DNA of 64,000 nucleotides. Origin: Chlorella sorokiniana (Eukaryota > Chlorophyta > Trebouxiophyceae > Chlorellales > Chlorellaceae). The stretch is taken from assembly GCA_025917655.1 (NCBI GenBank), contig CP084611.1, forward strand, positions 372,001 through 436,000, in the 5' to 3' direction. Made by a program: the position numbers and the translations under genes. Positions 34,012 through 44,839 of the stretch are shown here, piece after piece. Numbering within the stretch: position 1 is the stretch's first letter; the number at the start of each line of letters is the position of its first letter. The notes beneath the pieces are model-generated. The model was not told where the DNA came from. It worked only from the letters and a program-made list of their open reading frames with translations, and ran no database searches.

Positions 34012-37000
34012 CTAAGGCGGCCGGCGCCGCTGATGCTTGTAGGGCAAGCGGTGTTGGCGGCTTGCGGCCTCCAGGGCAGGGCTGGGGGGCAGGCGACGGA
34101 CGTGGGAAGCTCCTCGGAAGTTGGCCAGGCTGGTCAGCACCGTGACGGGGCGGTACGTCAGCGCAGCGCGCGCAGCGTACTCATCAGCCGTCACCGCCGC
34201 CACCGCGGATGCATCGCCGTTCTCCTGGGTGGGAGCAGGCTCTGCTTCTGCGGCGGGCGGCGGCGCCAGCGAGGCGAGCCTGCCCGGACCGCCAGCCAGC
34301 TCAGCCGCTCGCTCCGGCAGCAGGTAGCGGGAGCAGCTGGGCGGCAGCGACGAAAGCAGCGGCCCCGCGGCGGCGTCGCTGGCGGCGCCTGCCGGCGACA
34401 GCAGGCTGCTGAGCAGGTCCAGCTGCAGCTGATGAAGCTCGGGGTCCAGCGGGTCGGCTGCTGCTGCCGCCGCCGCCGGGGTGCCACGTCAGCAGGCGGC
34501 CCCGCAGCGGCTGCCGAGCCCTCCCGGCCGCCTGGTCCTGGACCAGCGGCAGCAGCTGCTGCAGCCGCGCCTGCGCGCTCCGCAGCGCCGCCTCGTCCCG
34601 GGCAGAGGCCGGCTGGGGCCTGCTGGCCGCCTGTTGCTGCTGTCCTTCCTGCTGGGAGGCAGCGGGCTCCTGCTGGGCAGCTTCAGCCTCTGCCTGTGCG
34701 CTGGTCTTTGCCTGCCTTGGCGCAGCTTGCGCTGCGAGCGACACGCCAGCGCCATATGCCCCATCAAGGTCGCGGGGCTGCTGCTGCTGCTGCTGCTGCT
34801 GTAACGCAGCTGCCGCCTCTGCCGGCCGCGCCTTCTTCTTCTTGCCCTTGCCGCCGTTCCCGGCTTTGCCATTCCCGCCGCCGCCGCCGCCCTTGCCGCC
34901 GCCGCCATCCGCAGACTCGATGAAGGACAGCAGCTCCTCCAGGGAGCGCTCGTCCTCGCGCTGCTGCTGTGCCTGCTGTGCCTGCTGCGCCTGCTGCGCC
35001 TTGTCAACGGCGGGAGGCCCCTCGGGCGCGAAACGACGCTGCTGCAGCTCCTGCCGCCGCTTGGCGTAGAGGCGGTTGAGGAGGCGCACTCGGGGATCCA
35101 AGGCTCCTGCGCCAAGGGTGGGTGGATGAGTGAGTGGATGGGCGGAGTGGGCGCATGTGTGTGTGTGTTTGTGTGTGGTGGTGGTGTATTGTGGTGTGGA
35201 TGATGGGTTGGTGGTGGGGATCGGGGGAGGGAGGGGGTTGGCGAAGAGGAGAGGTTCCTCTACGAGCAGCCGTGCAGCAGGTGCCAGGCCAGGCTGGCTC
35301 CCGCCGGCAGCGTCCCCGAGAAACGTAAGCGGCCATGGCGCCGCCATGCTCACCACCCGGCGCCGACGCAATCGGCTCCAGCTTCTCCTCCTCAGTCAGG
35401 TCATCAGGCAGCCGGAAGGCCTCCCGAATCTGCTCCGCGCTCTTGCCCTCAATCAGGCGCGCGATGGCGCGGGAGGCTGCGGGCGCGGCGCGGCGCCAGG
35501 GATGAAAGGGTGCGGCGGGTGAGGCTAGGCAAGGCAGCGACGCGGCGTCGGCATGCGCTGAAGACGGCAAGACAGGAGAGGCAGCTGCCCGCCAGCGGTC
35601 GCAACAAGGGAACGGGTGGCAGCCTCAGGCCCACCCCCTGCACCAACAGGACAAAGTGCTTGCGGCGCACTCCCCACCCACCCAAGTCCACCAGGCCCCG
35701 CATCTCGAGCGCATCCGCTGCGCTGGTGAGGTCGCAGAGGGCGGCGGAGTCGCGCCGGATGAAGCGCTCATCAAAAAGCGGCGCTCCTGAAGCAGGGGAG
35801 AGACGTGTAGGTGGGCGGGTGGGTGGGCGGGTGGGTGTGGCAAGCGGGTGGGTCAAGCATGCAGGGTGGGGTGTTGAAGCCCTCGGTCGCGGGGCTTGCG
35901 GCTTCAGGGCCCGGCTGATGTTGCGGCACAAGCGTGGCGCTCCCGATGGGAGGGGGCAGGCGATCGCTGGGCAGGTACCCCCCACCCCCACCCCCCCCGG
36001 AACCCTCCCAGAAAAAACAACATATCCCCACGTTATCCCACCCACCTTGTCCGAGCGGCCTGGCACAGCGTGGAAGGCACAATACTCTGCCACCATGGCC
36101 CAGGCGGTGGGGGACACCTGCGCTCGAGGGGGAGTTTTGAATGCAGATGCTGTCAGCTGGCGTGCAGCAGCGAAACAGCGGCGTGAGGAGCAATGCCCTG
36201 CCACGCGCTGCCACAGCGCCCCGCACCAACTTGCAGCTGCCACCACGGCCCTCTCCCAAAGCAAGCCGCGCCCACAGCATGCAGCGCTGCAGCCAGGCAT
36301 CAAACCGCACCTGCTTGGGCAGAAGCACCGGAGGGCTGCCGGGCAGGCCAAACCCGTTTTGCACCACCTCTCGCTGAATGAGTGGACTCATCAGGGCCTC
36401 CGCTTTAGGCACCACACGCACCCCAGCCTCATAATCAGGCAGCCCGCCCGGGTCGCTGCCGCCTCCGGCGGGGCGGAGCGCCAGGCTGGCGTCGGGGTCG
36501 GCGGCGGGGGGGGGGCGCCTTTTTGGGCAGCGGGGGCACCGCACGGCATGCCCAGACCCTCCTCCTCCTGCTGCTGCTGCCGCTCCTCTGCCGGAGGATG
36601 AGGGCTGGTAGCATGCGCGCTGCCGCCTGGCGTTGCATCGCTTTGGGCGCCGGCTGCTTGGTGCTCGAAGGATGACCCGGTTTTGGGGGCGTGCCAGGTT
36701 CAGCAGGCACCGGATCGCTGCCCAACGGACCCATGCCGTACTTGGCTGCAGCAACAGCATTGACAGCAATAGCGCTGCCAGTTTCTGCTGCTGCAGCTGC
36801 TGCGCGCGCCTCCGCCTGGGTGGGCGGCAATGCGGACGTGTGCCTGGCGCTTGAAGATAGATTGGCAGCTGCATCGAGCATGCCCTCTGCCATCCGGAAT
36901 TGGCATGCAACGTCAAGCCCGGCCGCGGCGCCGCTGCTGCCAGCAAGAGCGCTGCTGTCGTCGGCAGGGCTGGGGACGCGCGGCGCTGCTGCGGTCTGCG

Positions 37001-37175
37001 GCGCAGGCAAGGCTGGCCGGACGGGTGGTGCTGCCGCTGCAGTCGCCTGCAGCTGATCGGCGGCGGCGGCTAGCTGCACACGGATCCAGAGCGCCTCTTC
37101 TGCTGCTTTCTGATTTTTGTCCCGTAGTTTCTGTAGCTGATGGTTCATCTGGGAGAGGAGGCCCGTGGCCTGCAT
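34012..37175 (-). CDS. SKP1-like protein 21 (ASK21 type) with long N- and C-terminal extensions
   Basis: SKP1 proteins bridge F-box proteins to cullin in SCF ubiquitin ligases; ASK20/21 are a divergent long plant subtype. The core reads ALMSPLIQREVVQNGFGLPG (exon ends 36311), VSPTAWAMVAEYCAFHAVPG (36117-36046), LFDERFIRRDSAALCDLTSA (35786-35682) and ASRAIARLIEGKSAEQIREA plus LPDDLTEEEKLEP (35476-35357). DPRVRLLNRLYAKRRQEL and RSLEELLSFIESADG (from 35106) follow, a signature specific to the ASK21 branch. Then comes a Lys-rich KGKKKK, a Q8 tract, a low-complexity tail and LDPELHQLQLDLLSSLL. It ends TAG 34012-34014. Upstream, the frame starting at 37175 (MQATGLLSQMNHQLQKLRDK) adds a helix and an Ala/Pro-rich region, joined across a 10-base C run near 36510 where the frame is uncertain. 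Confidence 0.8.
35156..35190. repeat. (GT)n-rich tract in a SKP1-like intron
   Basis: Interrupted GT repeats on the plus strand. Read on the coding (minus) strand this is a CA-rich tract just upstream of a 3' splice site. Confidence 0.7.
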
Positions 37176-37393
37176 GGCAGGAGAACAGCCCGCTTGAGTG
37201 AACCCCGCTAGCAGGCGGCGGGGATTGGCGGCCACACTGGGTACGCCTGTGGAGTGCACGGCGGATCTCAATGGTGTCTTATCACGTTGGTATTGTCGTG
37301 CACACGCGCGAGAGGGCTGGAGCAGCCATCTTGCGTTAAAGGTGGCAGGAGCATGGCTGCACTTTAAGCGCTCTTGGCACCGCGAGACACAGC

Positions 37394-37960
37394 CTAGCAG
37401 CGATCAAGAAAGCTCAAGGGGCCAACCTTCTTCGTCAGTAAGCGAATGTCTTGGGCCAAGGCTACATGGTCGAGCTTGCTGGCTTTGTCAGCCATACTGC
37501 TGTGCGGAATGCTGCTGGTTTGAAATGGCTGCAGCTGCTCGCTGAGCGTCTCCTTCGCGGCCCAAAGGCGAAGGAAGGCCGCCTGCCTGCCCGCTGGTCC
37601 ACCTGCTCGCCTCTCCAACCCCAATGAAGTGATGATATGCTGTACGGCATTCAGCACGCCAAGCATCACCGAGCGGCTGCCCGGGCGCGAGCAGCGCACC
37701 GCAGCGTGGCGTGCAGGAGAGGCGCACTCGCTGCACACAGTTACAATACAGCAACCCACGGAGTGTGGAAGCCCTGAATGAGTCTTTTGCACACAAGGGT
37801 CCCAGCAGGCCTGTTCAATACATACTTGCTTGGCCTCAGCGGAGCGGCAGCTAGTGCCGAGCTGCCTGCTGCTGGGGGCAACTCCGCCGGCACCGCCCAG
37901 TGCGTCGGCAAAGCACATGCGGCAGAACTCGTGTCTCCGCCATGTGGATGATGATATCAA
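37394..37960 (-). CDS. Possible small gene, unrecognised
   Basis: An open frame of 188 codons upstream of the SKP1-like gene on the same strand. Its second half reads like a folded protein (SVMLGVLNAVQHIITSLGLE; DHVALAQDIRLLTKKVGPL), while the first half is Cys-rich and irregular and may contain an intron. No family was recognised. The alternative is a chance frame or an unspliced terminal exon. Confidence 0.25.
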   Translation of the reverse strand: MISSSTWRRHEFCRMCFADALGGAGGVAPSSRQLGTSCRSAEAKQVCIEQACWDPCVQKTHSGLPHSVGCCIVTVCSECASPARHAAVRCSRPGSRSVMLGVLNAVQHIITSLGLERRAGGPAGRQAAFLRLWAAKETLSEQLQPFQTSSIPHSSMADKASKLDHVALAQDIRLLTKKVGPLSFLDRC

Positions 37961-38166
37961 GTTTACAAAAGTTCTGCATTACATAACAAGCGCACTGCCT
38001 GCTGCTGCAAAAGCCGGCCAGACCTGAGTCCGCTGTGCCAGGCCGCATGCTCTTCTATCAGCGCTCTCGACAGCTGACCCCTGCGAAACAGACTTGGTGC
38101 TGTGAAGCTGTGAAGCCGCAAGCCGTAGCGCCGCGCTTTACGTCTTTACGCACAGCAGCGGCACCG

Positions 38167-40580
38167 CTAGGCGGCCTTGACGCCCTGCTTCCGCGCAGGC
38201 TTGCCGGCTGCAGCTGCCAGCAGCTGCCGCACGCCGCGGTCGATGAAGCCGCGGAGCGCTGCCACGTCAGAATAGACGCCTGCGGAGCGGGCAGAGCAGG
38301 CAAGACAGTACATATGAGGGGGCTGTGTGATACATGTGCGGCAGTTTCACCCGTAGCAAGGTGCATCTGCTGTGAGGTGCATTGCGTCTGACCCGAGCCC
38401 GGAGCCCGCCTGGAGTTGCCAGGGACACTGCGGCAAGCGAGCCAGAGCCGCCCAGCTGCCCGTCGAGCCTGCTGCCGAGCGCATCTGCAGCGCTGAAGGT
38501 GCCCACGGCCCCGCCTGCCCCCCAGCACCGCCCACCTGGCTTGCCCCTGCCGCACTCCCATCCCCACGACACGATGCCGACCTGCACGTCTGCGGCGGAC
38601 CGCCTGCCCTTGCGCAGTAGCGGGCCCCAGTCGCCGCTGCAGCTATTCTTGCGGCGGCGGGGAGAGCCTGCAGCCGAGAAGCAAGCTCAATGTTTTCTTG
38701 AGGGATGGCGTGTATGTGTGGTGGTGGAGAGGGGGGCGGCGGCGGCGAGAGGGCGGCGCGTGCGTGCTCTTGGCTGGCCACATCCGCGGGTCTCAAGGGC
38801 CAGAAGCAGCGGCACACGGCTGCGTCGGCAGCGTGCACGGGCGTGCAGCGGGGCAGCGCAGCTGACGCCCACCCACCTGCACAGATCATGGAGTTGGAGG
38901 CCCAGTCCAGGTCGGGGCGCTTTCCTCGCACTGCCGCAGCGGGATGTAATCCAGCACCACCTGCGGGGCACAGGATCAAAAGGAGAACCGGGGGCACCGA
39001 GATGTGGGACCGTGCCGGGAGATGCAAGAGGTGTTGGTGGGATGAGAAGGGCAGGGGCAGGCCCTGCTTGCTGGAGAGTGGTGAGCGGTGCTGACCACGC
39101 AGCGGTGGCGACGACTGGTGTGATCAGTGGAGAGCGGGGAGGGGCGAGGAACGGGCCCTCCCTGCAGGCAAGGCGTCAAGCCTCCGCCCGCTCACCTCCT
39201 GCAAGCGCTGCGGCAGCTGACCGCCCCAGGAAAGCTTGCCCCAGCCGACCGCTGAGAGGGGGTGCCAGCAGGGAAGCGGTCCCCTTTCTTCTTGCCTGCA
39301 GGGCCAGGTCAAGGCATGGCATGCAGGCACGGGCACTCAAAACCAAACTAGAGAACACTTTATGGGATGGAACTGCTGCAAAGTTGACAGCCGCCAGCTG
39401 GGGCGGACCCAGGCACCCGCTGCAGGGCCGCCCCCAGCTGCCCGTCTCCCCCACAGCCCCCTGCCCCCAGCCTCACCGGGCGCCAAGCGCACGTAGGGCT
39501 GCGCTGAGGGCGCATTCAACAACAGCAGGGCGACGTCGACGTTTTGGAGGCGGGGCGGTAGGCGGACGGGAGCAGCAGCGCCACGGCGGCCCGCGCCTCG
39601 TACCGCCCGCCCTTCAGCTCGATCCCGCCAATGCGCACCTGCAGCCACACAGAGGGGGCGTTGCTTCCATCCCCGACGCCATGATGCCCACAAGCTGCAG
39701 ATATTTCCGCATGTGGCCACCAAATGGGGCGGCGATGGGCAGCGCACAGTGCCCTGAGGGCCAGAATGGCTGCACGGCAGGGCTGGCATTGCACTGATGC
39801 TCCACTGCTTGCCGATGGCTGTTGGGACAATGAAAAACACGCTGAATGTGCGCCTTGCTGCACACTTGTATTCCCTCCCCATCCCCCAGACCCCACCCAC
39901 CCGCTCACATCCACCCACACCCACCCCACCAGCACACACACCTTGGGCCGGGTGTAGGAGGCATCCAGCCTCCGGCCTGTCCTCGTGTTGAAGAAGCAGT
40001 GCTGCAACCACGGGCGCGCAGCCTAGGTCAGGGCAAGGCAACAGTACCCAGCAATGCCAGGAGCACGGCAGGCGGTCGTCTCGGTGTGCATGCCCGGTGG
40101 GCGCGGCAGTCAGCTCACCGCCGCGGTCAGCACAATGCGCGGCGCGATGAGCGTGCCGCCACAAAAGAGCGCTGTGAGGGGCAGGAGCAACAGGCAGCGT
40201 CGTCTGGGCAGTGCAGTCAACGTAGCACGCGCATCAAGGCACGACAGACTGGAAACTGGCGCCATAAACGTGCACATTGCAAACGCAGGCAGCAGGTACT
40301 CACGCTCGCCCCGGGCGTTGCGGCGCAGGGACACCATGTAAGGGTAGCGCCCCTTACGTGCTGCCACCCCGCCCACAATGGCAGCCTGCACGCCGCCGTC
40401 TTCATCTCCCGACAGCCGGCGGCGGAGTGGTGCTTGCAGCGCAGCTGTGGCAGCCGCGGCTTTGCTGGGCTTGGCTGCTGCGGCCACCTCAGCTGCCGCT
40501 GCTACCGCCGCTGCTGGGTGCCTGGCGCAGGCTACAACAAGCACTAATAGCAGCAAGAACACACATCGACATGGTGGCAT
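38167..40580 (-). CDS. Secreted trypsin-fold (S1A) protein with abnormal active-site Ser motif
   Basis: S1A peptidases use a His-Asp-Ser triad. The ATG at 40580 opens a signal peptide (VFLLLLVLVVACA). The activation-site-like IVGGVAARKGRYPYMVSLRR and ALFCGGTLIAPRIVLTAA precede HCFFNTRTGRRL, so the catalytic His is present. NVDVALLLL supplies the Asp, and VGWGKLSWGGQLPQRLQE and SMICAG follow. The Ser block then reads NSCSGDWGPLL where the family has D-S-C-x-G-D-S-G-G-P-L. Ser and the next Gly are replaced by one Trp, in frame. VGIVSWGWECG and GVYSDVAALRGFIDRGV complete the fold, ending TAG 38167-38169. Frame offsets near 39556 and 38925 look like single missing bases in C runs. As read, the protein would be inactive as a protease. 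Confidence 0.82.
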
Positions 40581-41611
40581 AGCCGGACTGCATTGAGAAT
40601 GGGGAACACGTTGTGTGAGTTTCAACCCATGGCCAGGGCGGGGCGGGGGGATGTGGGGCGGAGCACTGCAGAGAGCCAGCACACTGTCAGCAGCTACGGG
40701 CAGGGTGCGCATTGGGCGACAATTGCAACCGCATGCTACGATGCTTCAAATGCTGGCCGTGCAAGCACCTCCGGCAGCGGCCGCTTTTGGCGACATGTGT
40801 ATATCGCCGTCTCGGAGCCACCCCCAACCCACCTATTTCAGCTACAGCCGCAACTCGAATTACCAGGGCATGTTATTGGAACCCGCAAGGTGCCCGGCAC
40901 CGGCCGCTCCCTGAAGGGGCACCGGGTGGCGTGGGTACCCTACTTCAGCCTCTCAGGAGGTTATCACAAGCGCATCCGTGGCCATCGCGGCCAGTTTGCC
41001 TCGCCACATGACGCTTGCCATGACAGGTAGCTCTGCTGGCGCCACCGCGATTTGGCTTGACTGAATTCACGCCTATCAAATATGTTACCCTTGGAAGGTG
41101 CCGCAGCTGTATGAAAGACCTTGGCCAAAGGGCCCCGCAACCTGTTGCATTGCGCACATGCCGCTCGGCCGGGCACTCTCTCCCGGCGCCCTGAATCGCT
41201 AGTACTTGTAAAATGAGTGATCTTTAAATAGCAATTCTGCTCCGGCCTGCATTTGTTGCCTAGTCAAAGTATGGATTCACCGTCTCGTCAGCAGCCTTGC
41301 TGTAGGGTGCAGGCCCTCCCTGGAGGGAGCCAAAAGGCAGCAGCAGAGCATCGGTGTGATGCTTCCCGGGCACTTCAACAAATGATCAGTACCACAATAG
41401 ATCAGCCATAGGCAAGATCATGCTGACGGAGCGCGCCGCAACGAAACTTTTCTATTCCGTGACCGGGACGGCGGGGGCTGCCTGGTTGCCGCTTGTTGCA
41501 ATGAAGCTGCTGGCCAACAGCACAGCAATGTACAGGGGACGCGGATCTGGTTTCCACCTATGCTCTGACTGCCACTTGCTGCCTTCGTCAGCCTCTCATC
41601 TATGGAGAGCA
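40581..41611. other. Intergenic region
   Basis: About 1 kb between the protease start and the segmental duplication. It becomes AT-richer after 41050, with a TGTAA at about 41208. No gene is convincing; a short frame at 41420 (LTERAATKLFYSVTGTAGAA) could be a first exon of the downstream coiled-coil gene. Confidence 0.35.
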
Positions 41612-41633
41612 TGCTTTGGCGCAGTGGCTCGCT

Positions 41634-42892
41634 ATGGCAGTGCTCCCCTGGTGCCATTGGCTGTGTGACACCCTCACCTGCCTGCAGCTGGCTTACAAGG
41701 AGCCTACACTCCTCACCATCCTGCCTTCCACCCAATTGCAGACCCGCCTGTCGGGCGCTGCGCTGAGCGACGTGTGCTGCGCTGTGCACCCCCAAGGTCG
41801 TCCACATCCTGCCTTCCTTACTGAAAAGGATACGGCTGTTCGACTTGTTGTTGTCCGGTTGATTTACCCCGCTGTGGCGCACGCCGCTGCAGACTTGCTG
41901 AGAAGTCCTTGTTGGGCGCGTCTTCCGACACCCCGAGCGAGAGTTCCAGTCCTGAACAACTCGCGAGTGTCGGCCGCTGAACAAGGGATGCCGGGTGCAG
42001 GCGAGGTGCGGCCAAGCCTTCACCACACGCCGCACGGTTTGTTTGCAAGCGTTCAGTGACATCGGTTTTCGCCCCACAGGCCGTTGCCGTGGCTGCCGAG
42101 GCTGTGGCGAGCGTGCGCAACACCACAGTGCCATCGACCTCTGCTGTGCTGGAAGCGGTGGACCAGGCTGTGATGGGGGCAGCAGCGGCGACTGGCAGCG
42201 GCCTGCAGGTGGAGGAGGTGTACGTGGGCAGCGACAGTGAACCCATGCCTGAGGTGGAGCGGAAGAAGCGCCGCATCGATGCAGAGGCGGTCACGGTGGT
42301 TGCGCAGCCGCAGCAGACCCTCATGGGTCTGAGGGCGCAACTGAGGGCAGAGATGAGGGAAGAACTTGCAGAATGGCAGAAAGCGGCAGCCGCTCGGGAG
42401 GAGGAGCTGAGGGTAGCGCTGCAGGCAGAAGCGGCAGAGCGGAAGGAGTTGCGGGCAGAATGGCAGGAGATGCGGGCAGCGATGCAGGAGATCAACCGCA
42501 AACTTGCTCTGCTCAACGGACCCCGCGTGCGCAAGGCCGCGGCGCAGGTGCTGCGCATCGCTTGTGGCGCCGACGCCTTGCGGCCGCCGGCCTGCCCCCG
42601 CCACGGCCAGAGGGCGCCAGTGCCCCCGAGGTTGTCGGCGCTGGCAGAGGCCTTGGGCGTGGCAGCAGGCGAACTAGCTCAGCAAGCATCCACGTTGGCA
42701 AGGGGGCACCATCTGGTTGCCCACCCCCATGCCCCCACGCTTGCTGAGCTGGACGCCGAGGTCGCCACAGTGCGCCAGCTCATCACGGCAGAGCACGAGC
42801 AGCGGTACAGCTGGGAGTGCAGCTTCATCCGTCACTACGAGGACATCAAGGCGGCCTTTGAGCAGCAGTTTGGAGGGCCGAGAGCGGCATAG
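41634..42892 (+). CDS. Lineage-specific coiled-coil protein, copy 1
   Basis: Unrecognised. The main exon begins after an acceptor at about 42079 and runs to TAG 42890-42892: AVASVRNTTVPSTSAVLEAV, an acidic VEEVYVGSDSEPMPEVE, a basic ERKKRRID (possible nuclear signal), a long Glu/Ala/Lys coiled coil (about 42320-42520), VRKAAAQVLRIACGADALRP and a terminal module LAELDAEVATVRQLITAEHE + WECSFIRHYEDIKAAFEQQF. Upstream exons from the ATG at 41634 (MAVLPWCHWLCDTLTCLQLA; LLTILPSTQLQTRLSGAALS) are conserved in copy 2, but their splicing is unclear. The terminal module recurs several times nearby in both orientations. Confidence 0.5.
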
Positions 42893-43338
42893 CCGGGCTT
42901 GCAGCAGGAGGCACCCGCTGCCGGCGTGCCGCTTCTTGATTCAGTTTCAATGCTTTGCAGCATCACCCGTCACCTTGTCTCCAGCCCTCGGGCCTGACAG
43001 CTGCAACACATGCCTTGATGAGCGCTGCTCTGGCTCCTCTGCCTTGGACGCTGTGGCTGGATGCAGCGCGTTAGGAGGGCCGAGCGCTGCGGCACAAACA
43101 GACACGACAGTGCGGGCGTCAGCTGGCGCAGCGCCGACCTGAAGTGTAAGGTGGGGCGCTGTGTGCGGCCATGCTTGGGAGTTGGACAAGGGCAATATGG
43201 GTCGTGTGTTTGAGGTTGCTGGGTAGGGGCGGAGTCGAGGGCGTTATGCCGCTCCGCTCCCTGCAGGTGCCGCCGTGTTGAGAGCACCCAGGCATTCTCT
43301 GCAGCCTGCGTGCTTCCTCTCTTTCTTTTTGCCTGCAG

Positions 43339-43492
43339 TTGCCTGTCAAGCAGCCCACCATCTACTGGAGCACAAAAGGGCAGCATCAGGGTGAGCGAAA
43401 ATGGTGTGACACGATCTTGCGCTCCTCACACCCTGCCCCCTTTCCAGATTGCTGCTGAAGAGCGGCCGCAGCCCAAACCCCTCAACGACTGA
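43339..43492 (+). CDS. Small conserved terminal exons, copy 1
   Basis: A stretch LPVKQPTIYWSTKGQHQ ends at a GGTGAGC donor. An exon IAAEERPQPKPLND with TGA at 43490-43492 follows after TTTCCAG. Both pieces are conserved in copy 2 (46410-46560), the last exon almost perfectly. They may be alternative 3' exons of the coiled-coil gene or part of a separate small gene. Confidence 0.3.
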
Positions 43493-43689
43493 CTCGCCCG
43501 CATCCTGACCCTTCCTTGCAGCCGAGGAGGATGATCACGGGTAGGCGCAGGCCTTCGGCCGCGAGACCCGCCGCTGTCAAGCAGCGGCAGCAGGATGGGG
43601 AGGAGGAGGGGCAGCGGTGCTTGCGGTGGCCTCGCCCTGGTCGAGAGTGTGGACCTGCGCCAGCTGGGCCTGTCCATCCTGCAGCGGCC

Positions 43690-44142
43690 GGCACGCCATG
43701 CCGCCCCTGGCGCGGGTGAGGGGCGGACACACTAGCTTCGACCTCGGCGTCAAGCTCAGCACGCGTGGTGGGGTGGGTCTTCAGATTAGCTTCCCAAAAG
43801 TGCTTGGCTAAGGCTGCCTTGACATGCGCATAGTTTTCCAAGAATATGCACTCCCACCTGCACGGCTTCTCGTGCTCGCGTGATCAGCCGGCACGACAAG
43901 CTTTCAGGCTGGGAGTGCAGTTCTTGGAGAACTATGCGCATGTGAAGGAAGCATTAGTCCATCATGTTTCAAACTACTTGTGTCATGCCCACTCCACCAA
44001 GCGTGCTGAGCTGGATGCCGAGTTCGCTGCTGTGTGCCAGCTGATCACGGCAGAGCATGAGAACCTGTGCAGCTGAAGTCAAGTTGCTACAGAACTATGC
44101 GCATGTTGAGGAAGCCTTTGCCAAGCAGTTTAGAGCAGTGTA
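43690..44142. repeat. Inverted and tandem copies of the coiled-coil gene's terminal module (unit 1)
   Basis: On the minus strand (43841-43700) the module reads FLENYAHVKAALAKHF then TTRAELDAEVEA. On the plus strand (43890-44142) it reads FLENYAHVKEALVHH, RAELDAEFAAVCQLITAEHE and then LLQNYAHVEEAFAKQF. The arms meet head to head around 43870 at a TGATCA-centred palindromic stretch. These match the last exon of the adjacent gene and look like decayed or shuffled copies. Confidence 0.7.
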
Positions 44143-44309
44143 ATGCAACGTTCTGGCAGAGGCAGTGCACAACATGGGCCAGAGGGGGACTCAGGTCTGT
44201 GAGCAGTTGTGGGTGCTTGTGCAGCGCAGCAGGTGCAAGAACACAAGCTATAAATCGACAGGCTTGGAGAGCCACCAGGCTGAACCAGCAGGGCGGTTAG
44301 GGTGCCCTG

Positions 44310-44745
44310 CTTCCCTGCCGCGGCGGCCGCCCAATCGCCCCCGCTGCTGCTGCTGCCTGCCCCGACGCTCCTTCCTGGCCTCCAAGAAGGCATTGCTTTC
44401 CTCAGGCTCCTCGTACGGGGCTTCTCGCGGCGGAGGCAGCGGCGGTAGCTGCCCCTCGCCGCACGCCGCCACCTTCAACACGCGCAGAGCCGCCAGCCAG
44501 CCGTGCAGCAGCATGTTGCCCACCTGCAGCGCACCATGGACAGGGCTTGGTCGGCCCTTGCACAGACTGACAGTGCTTGGTGCCTCTTCCGTGGCAGCAA
44601 CCACTTGCGAGCGGTGAACGACGCAGAAGCACAGAGCTGTCGGAAGCATCTGCATTGCGCTCCTGCGGCCACTGAACCGCCGTGCCCCACCTGCAGCTTG
44701 TCGGCAAAGTGGCGGGTGGCGCCAATGTCGCCCTCCCTCCCTCCC
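44310..44745 (-). pseudogene. Duplicated 3'-terminal fragment of the KDM3-like demethylase gene
   Basis: The minus strand reads VGNMLLHGWLAALRVLKVAA, then LPPLPPPREAPYEEPEESNA and ARKERRGRQQQQRGR. This corresponds to the last coding exon at 47425-47623, with the preceding exon end (GDIGATRHFADKLQ) at about 44700-44745. Nothing upstream of that exon is present here, so it is a truncated copy carried by the segmental duplication. It could be transcribed only from a new promoter. Confidence 0.8.
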
Positions 44746-44839
44746 TCACAGCATCAGGATGATGTTGATCAACTCGCCGTGACTGGTTTCTTCCTGATCA
44801 AAAACATCCTGCGTCAGTGTTTTGGCGCAGTGGCTCGCT

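Larger units (their letters stand above)
41612..44745. repeat. Segmental duplication, copy 1
   Basis: A direct repeat with a period of about 3.2 kb. It starts at TTTGGCGCAGTGGCTCGC (41612) and ends at TTGTCGGCAAAGTGGCGG... (about 44745). It contains the coiled-coil gene, inverted modules and a fragment of the KDM3-like gene 3' end. Similarity to copy 2 is high in exons and patchy between them. Confidence 0.85.

Noticed and set aside
33616-34923. A 435-codon plus-strand open frame
   Set aside because: It is antisense to SKP1-like 21 exons with a confirmed family signature, and its Arg/Ala/Pro/Gly composition is typical of a GC-rich shadow frame.
38382-39797. A 471-codon plus-strand open frame
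   Set aside because: It is antisense to the trypsin-fold gene, whose exons are supported by TAAHC, GWG and SWG motifs.
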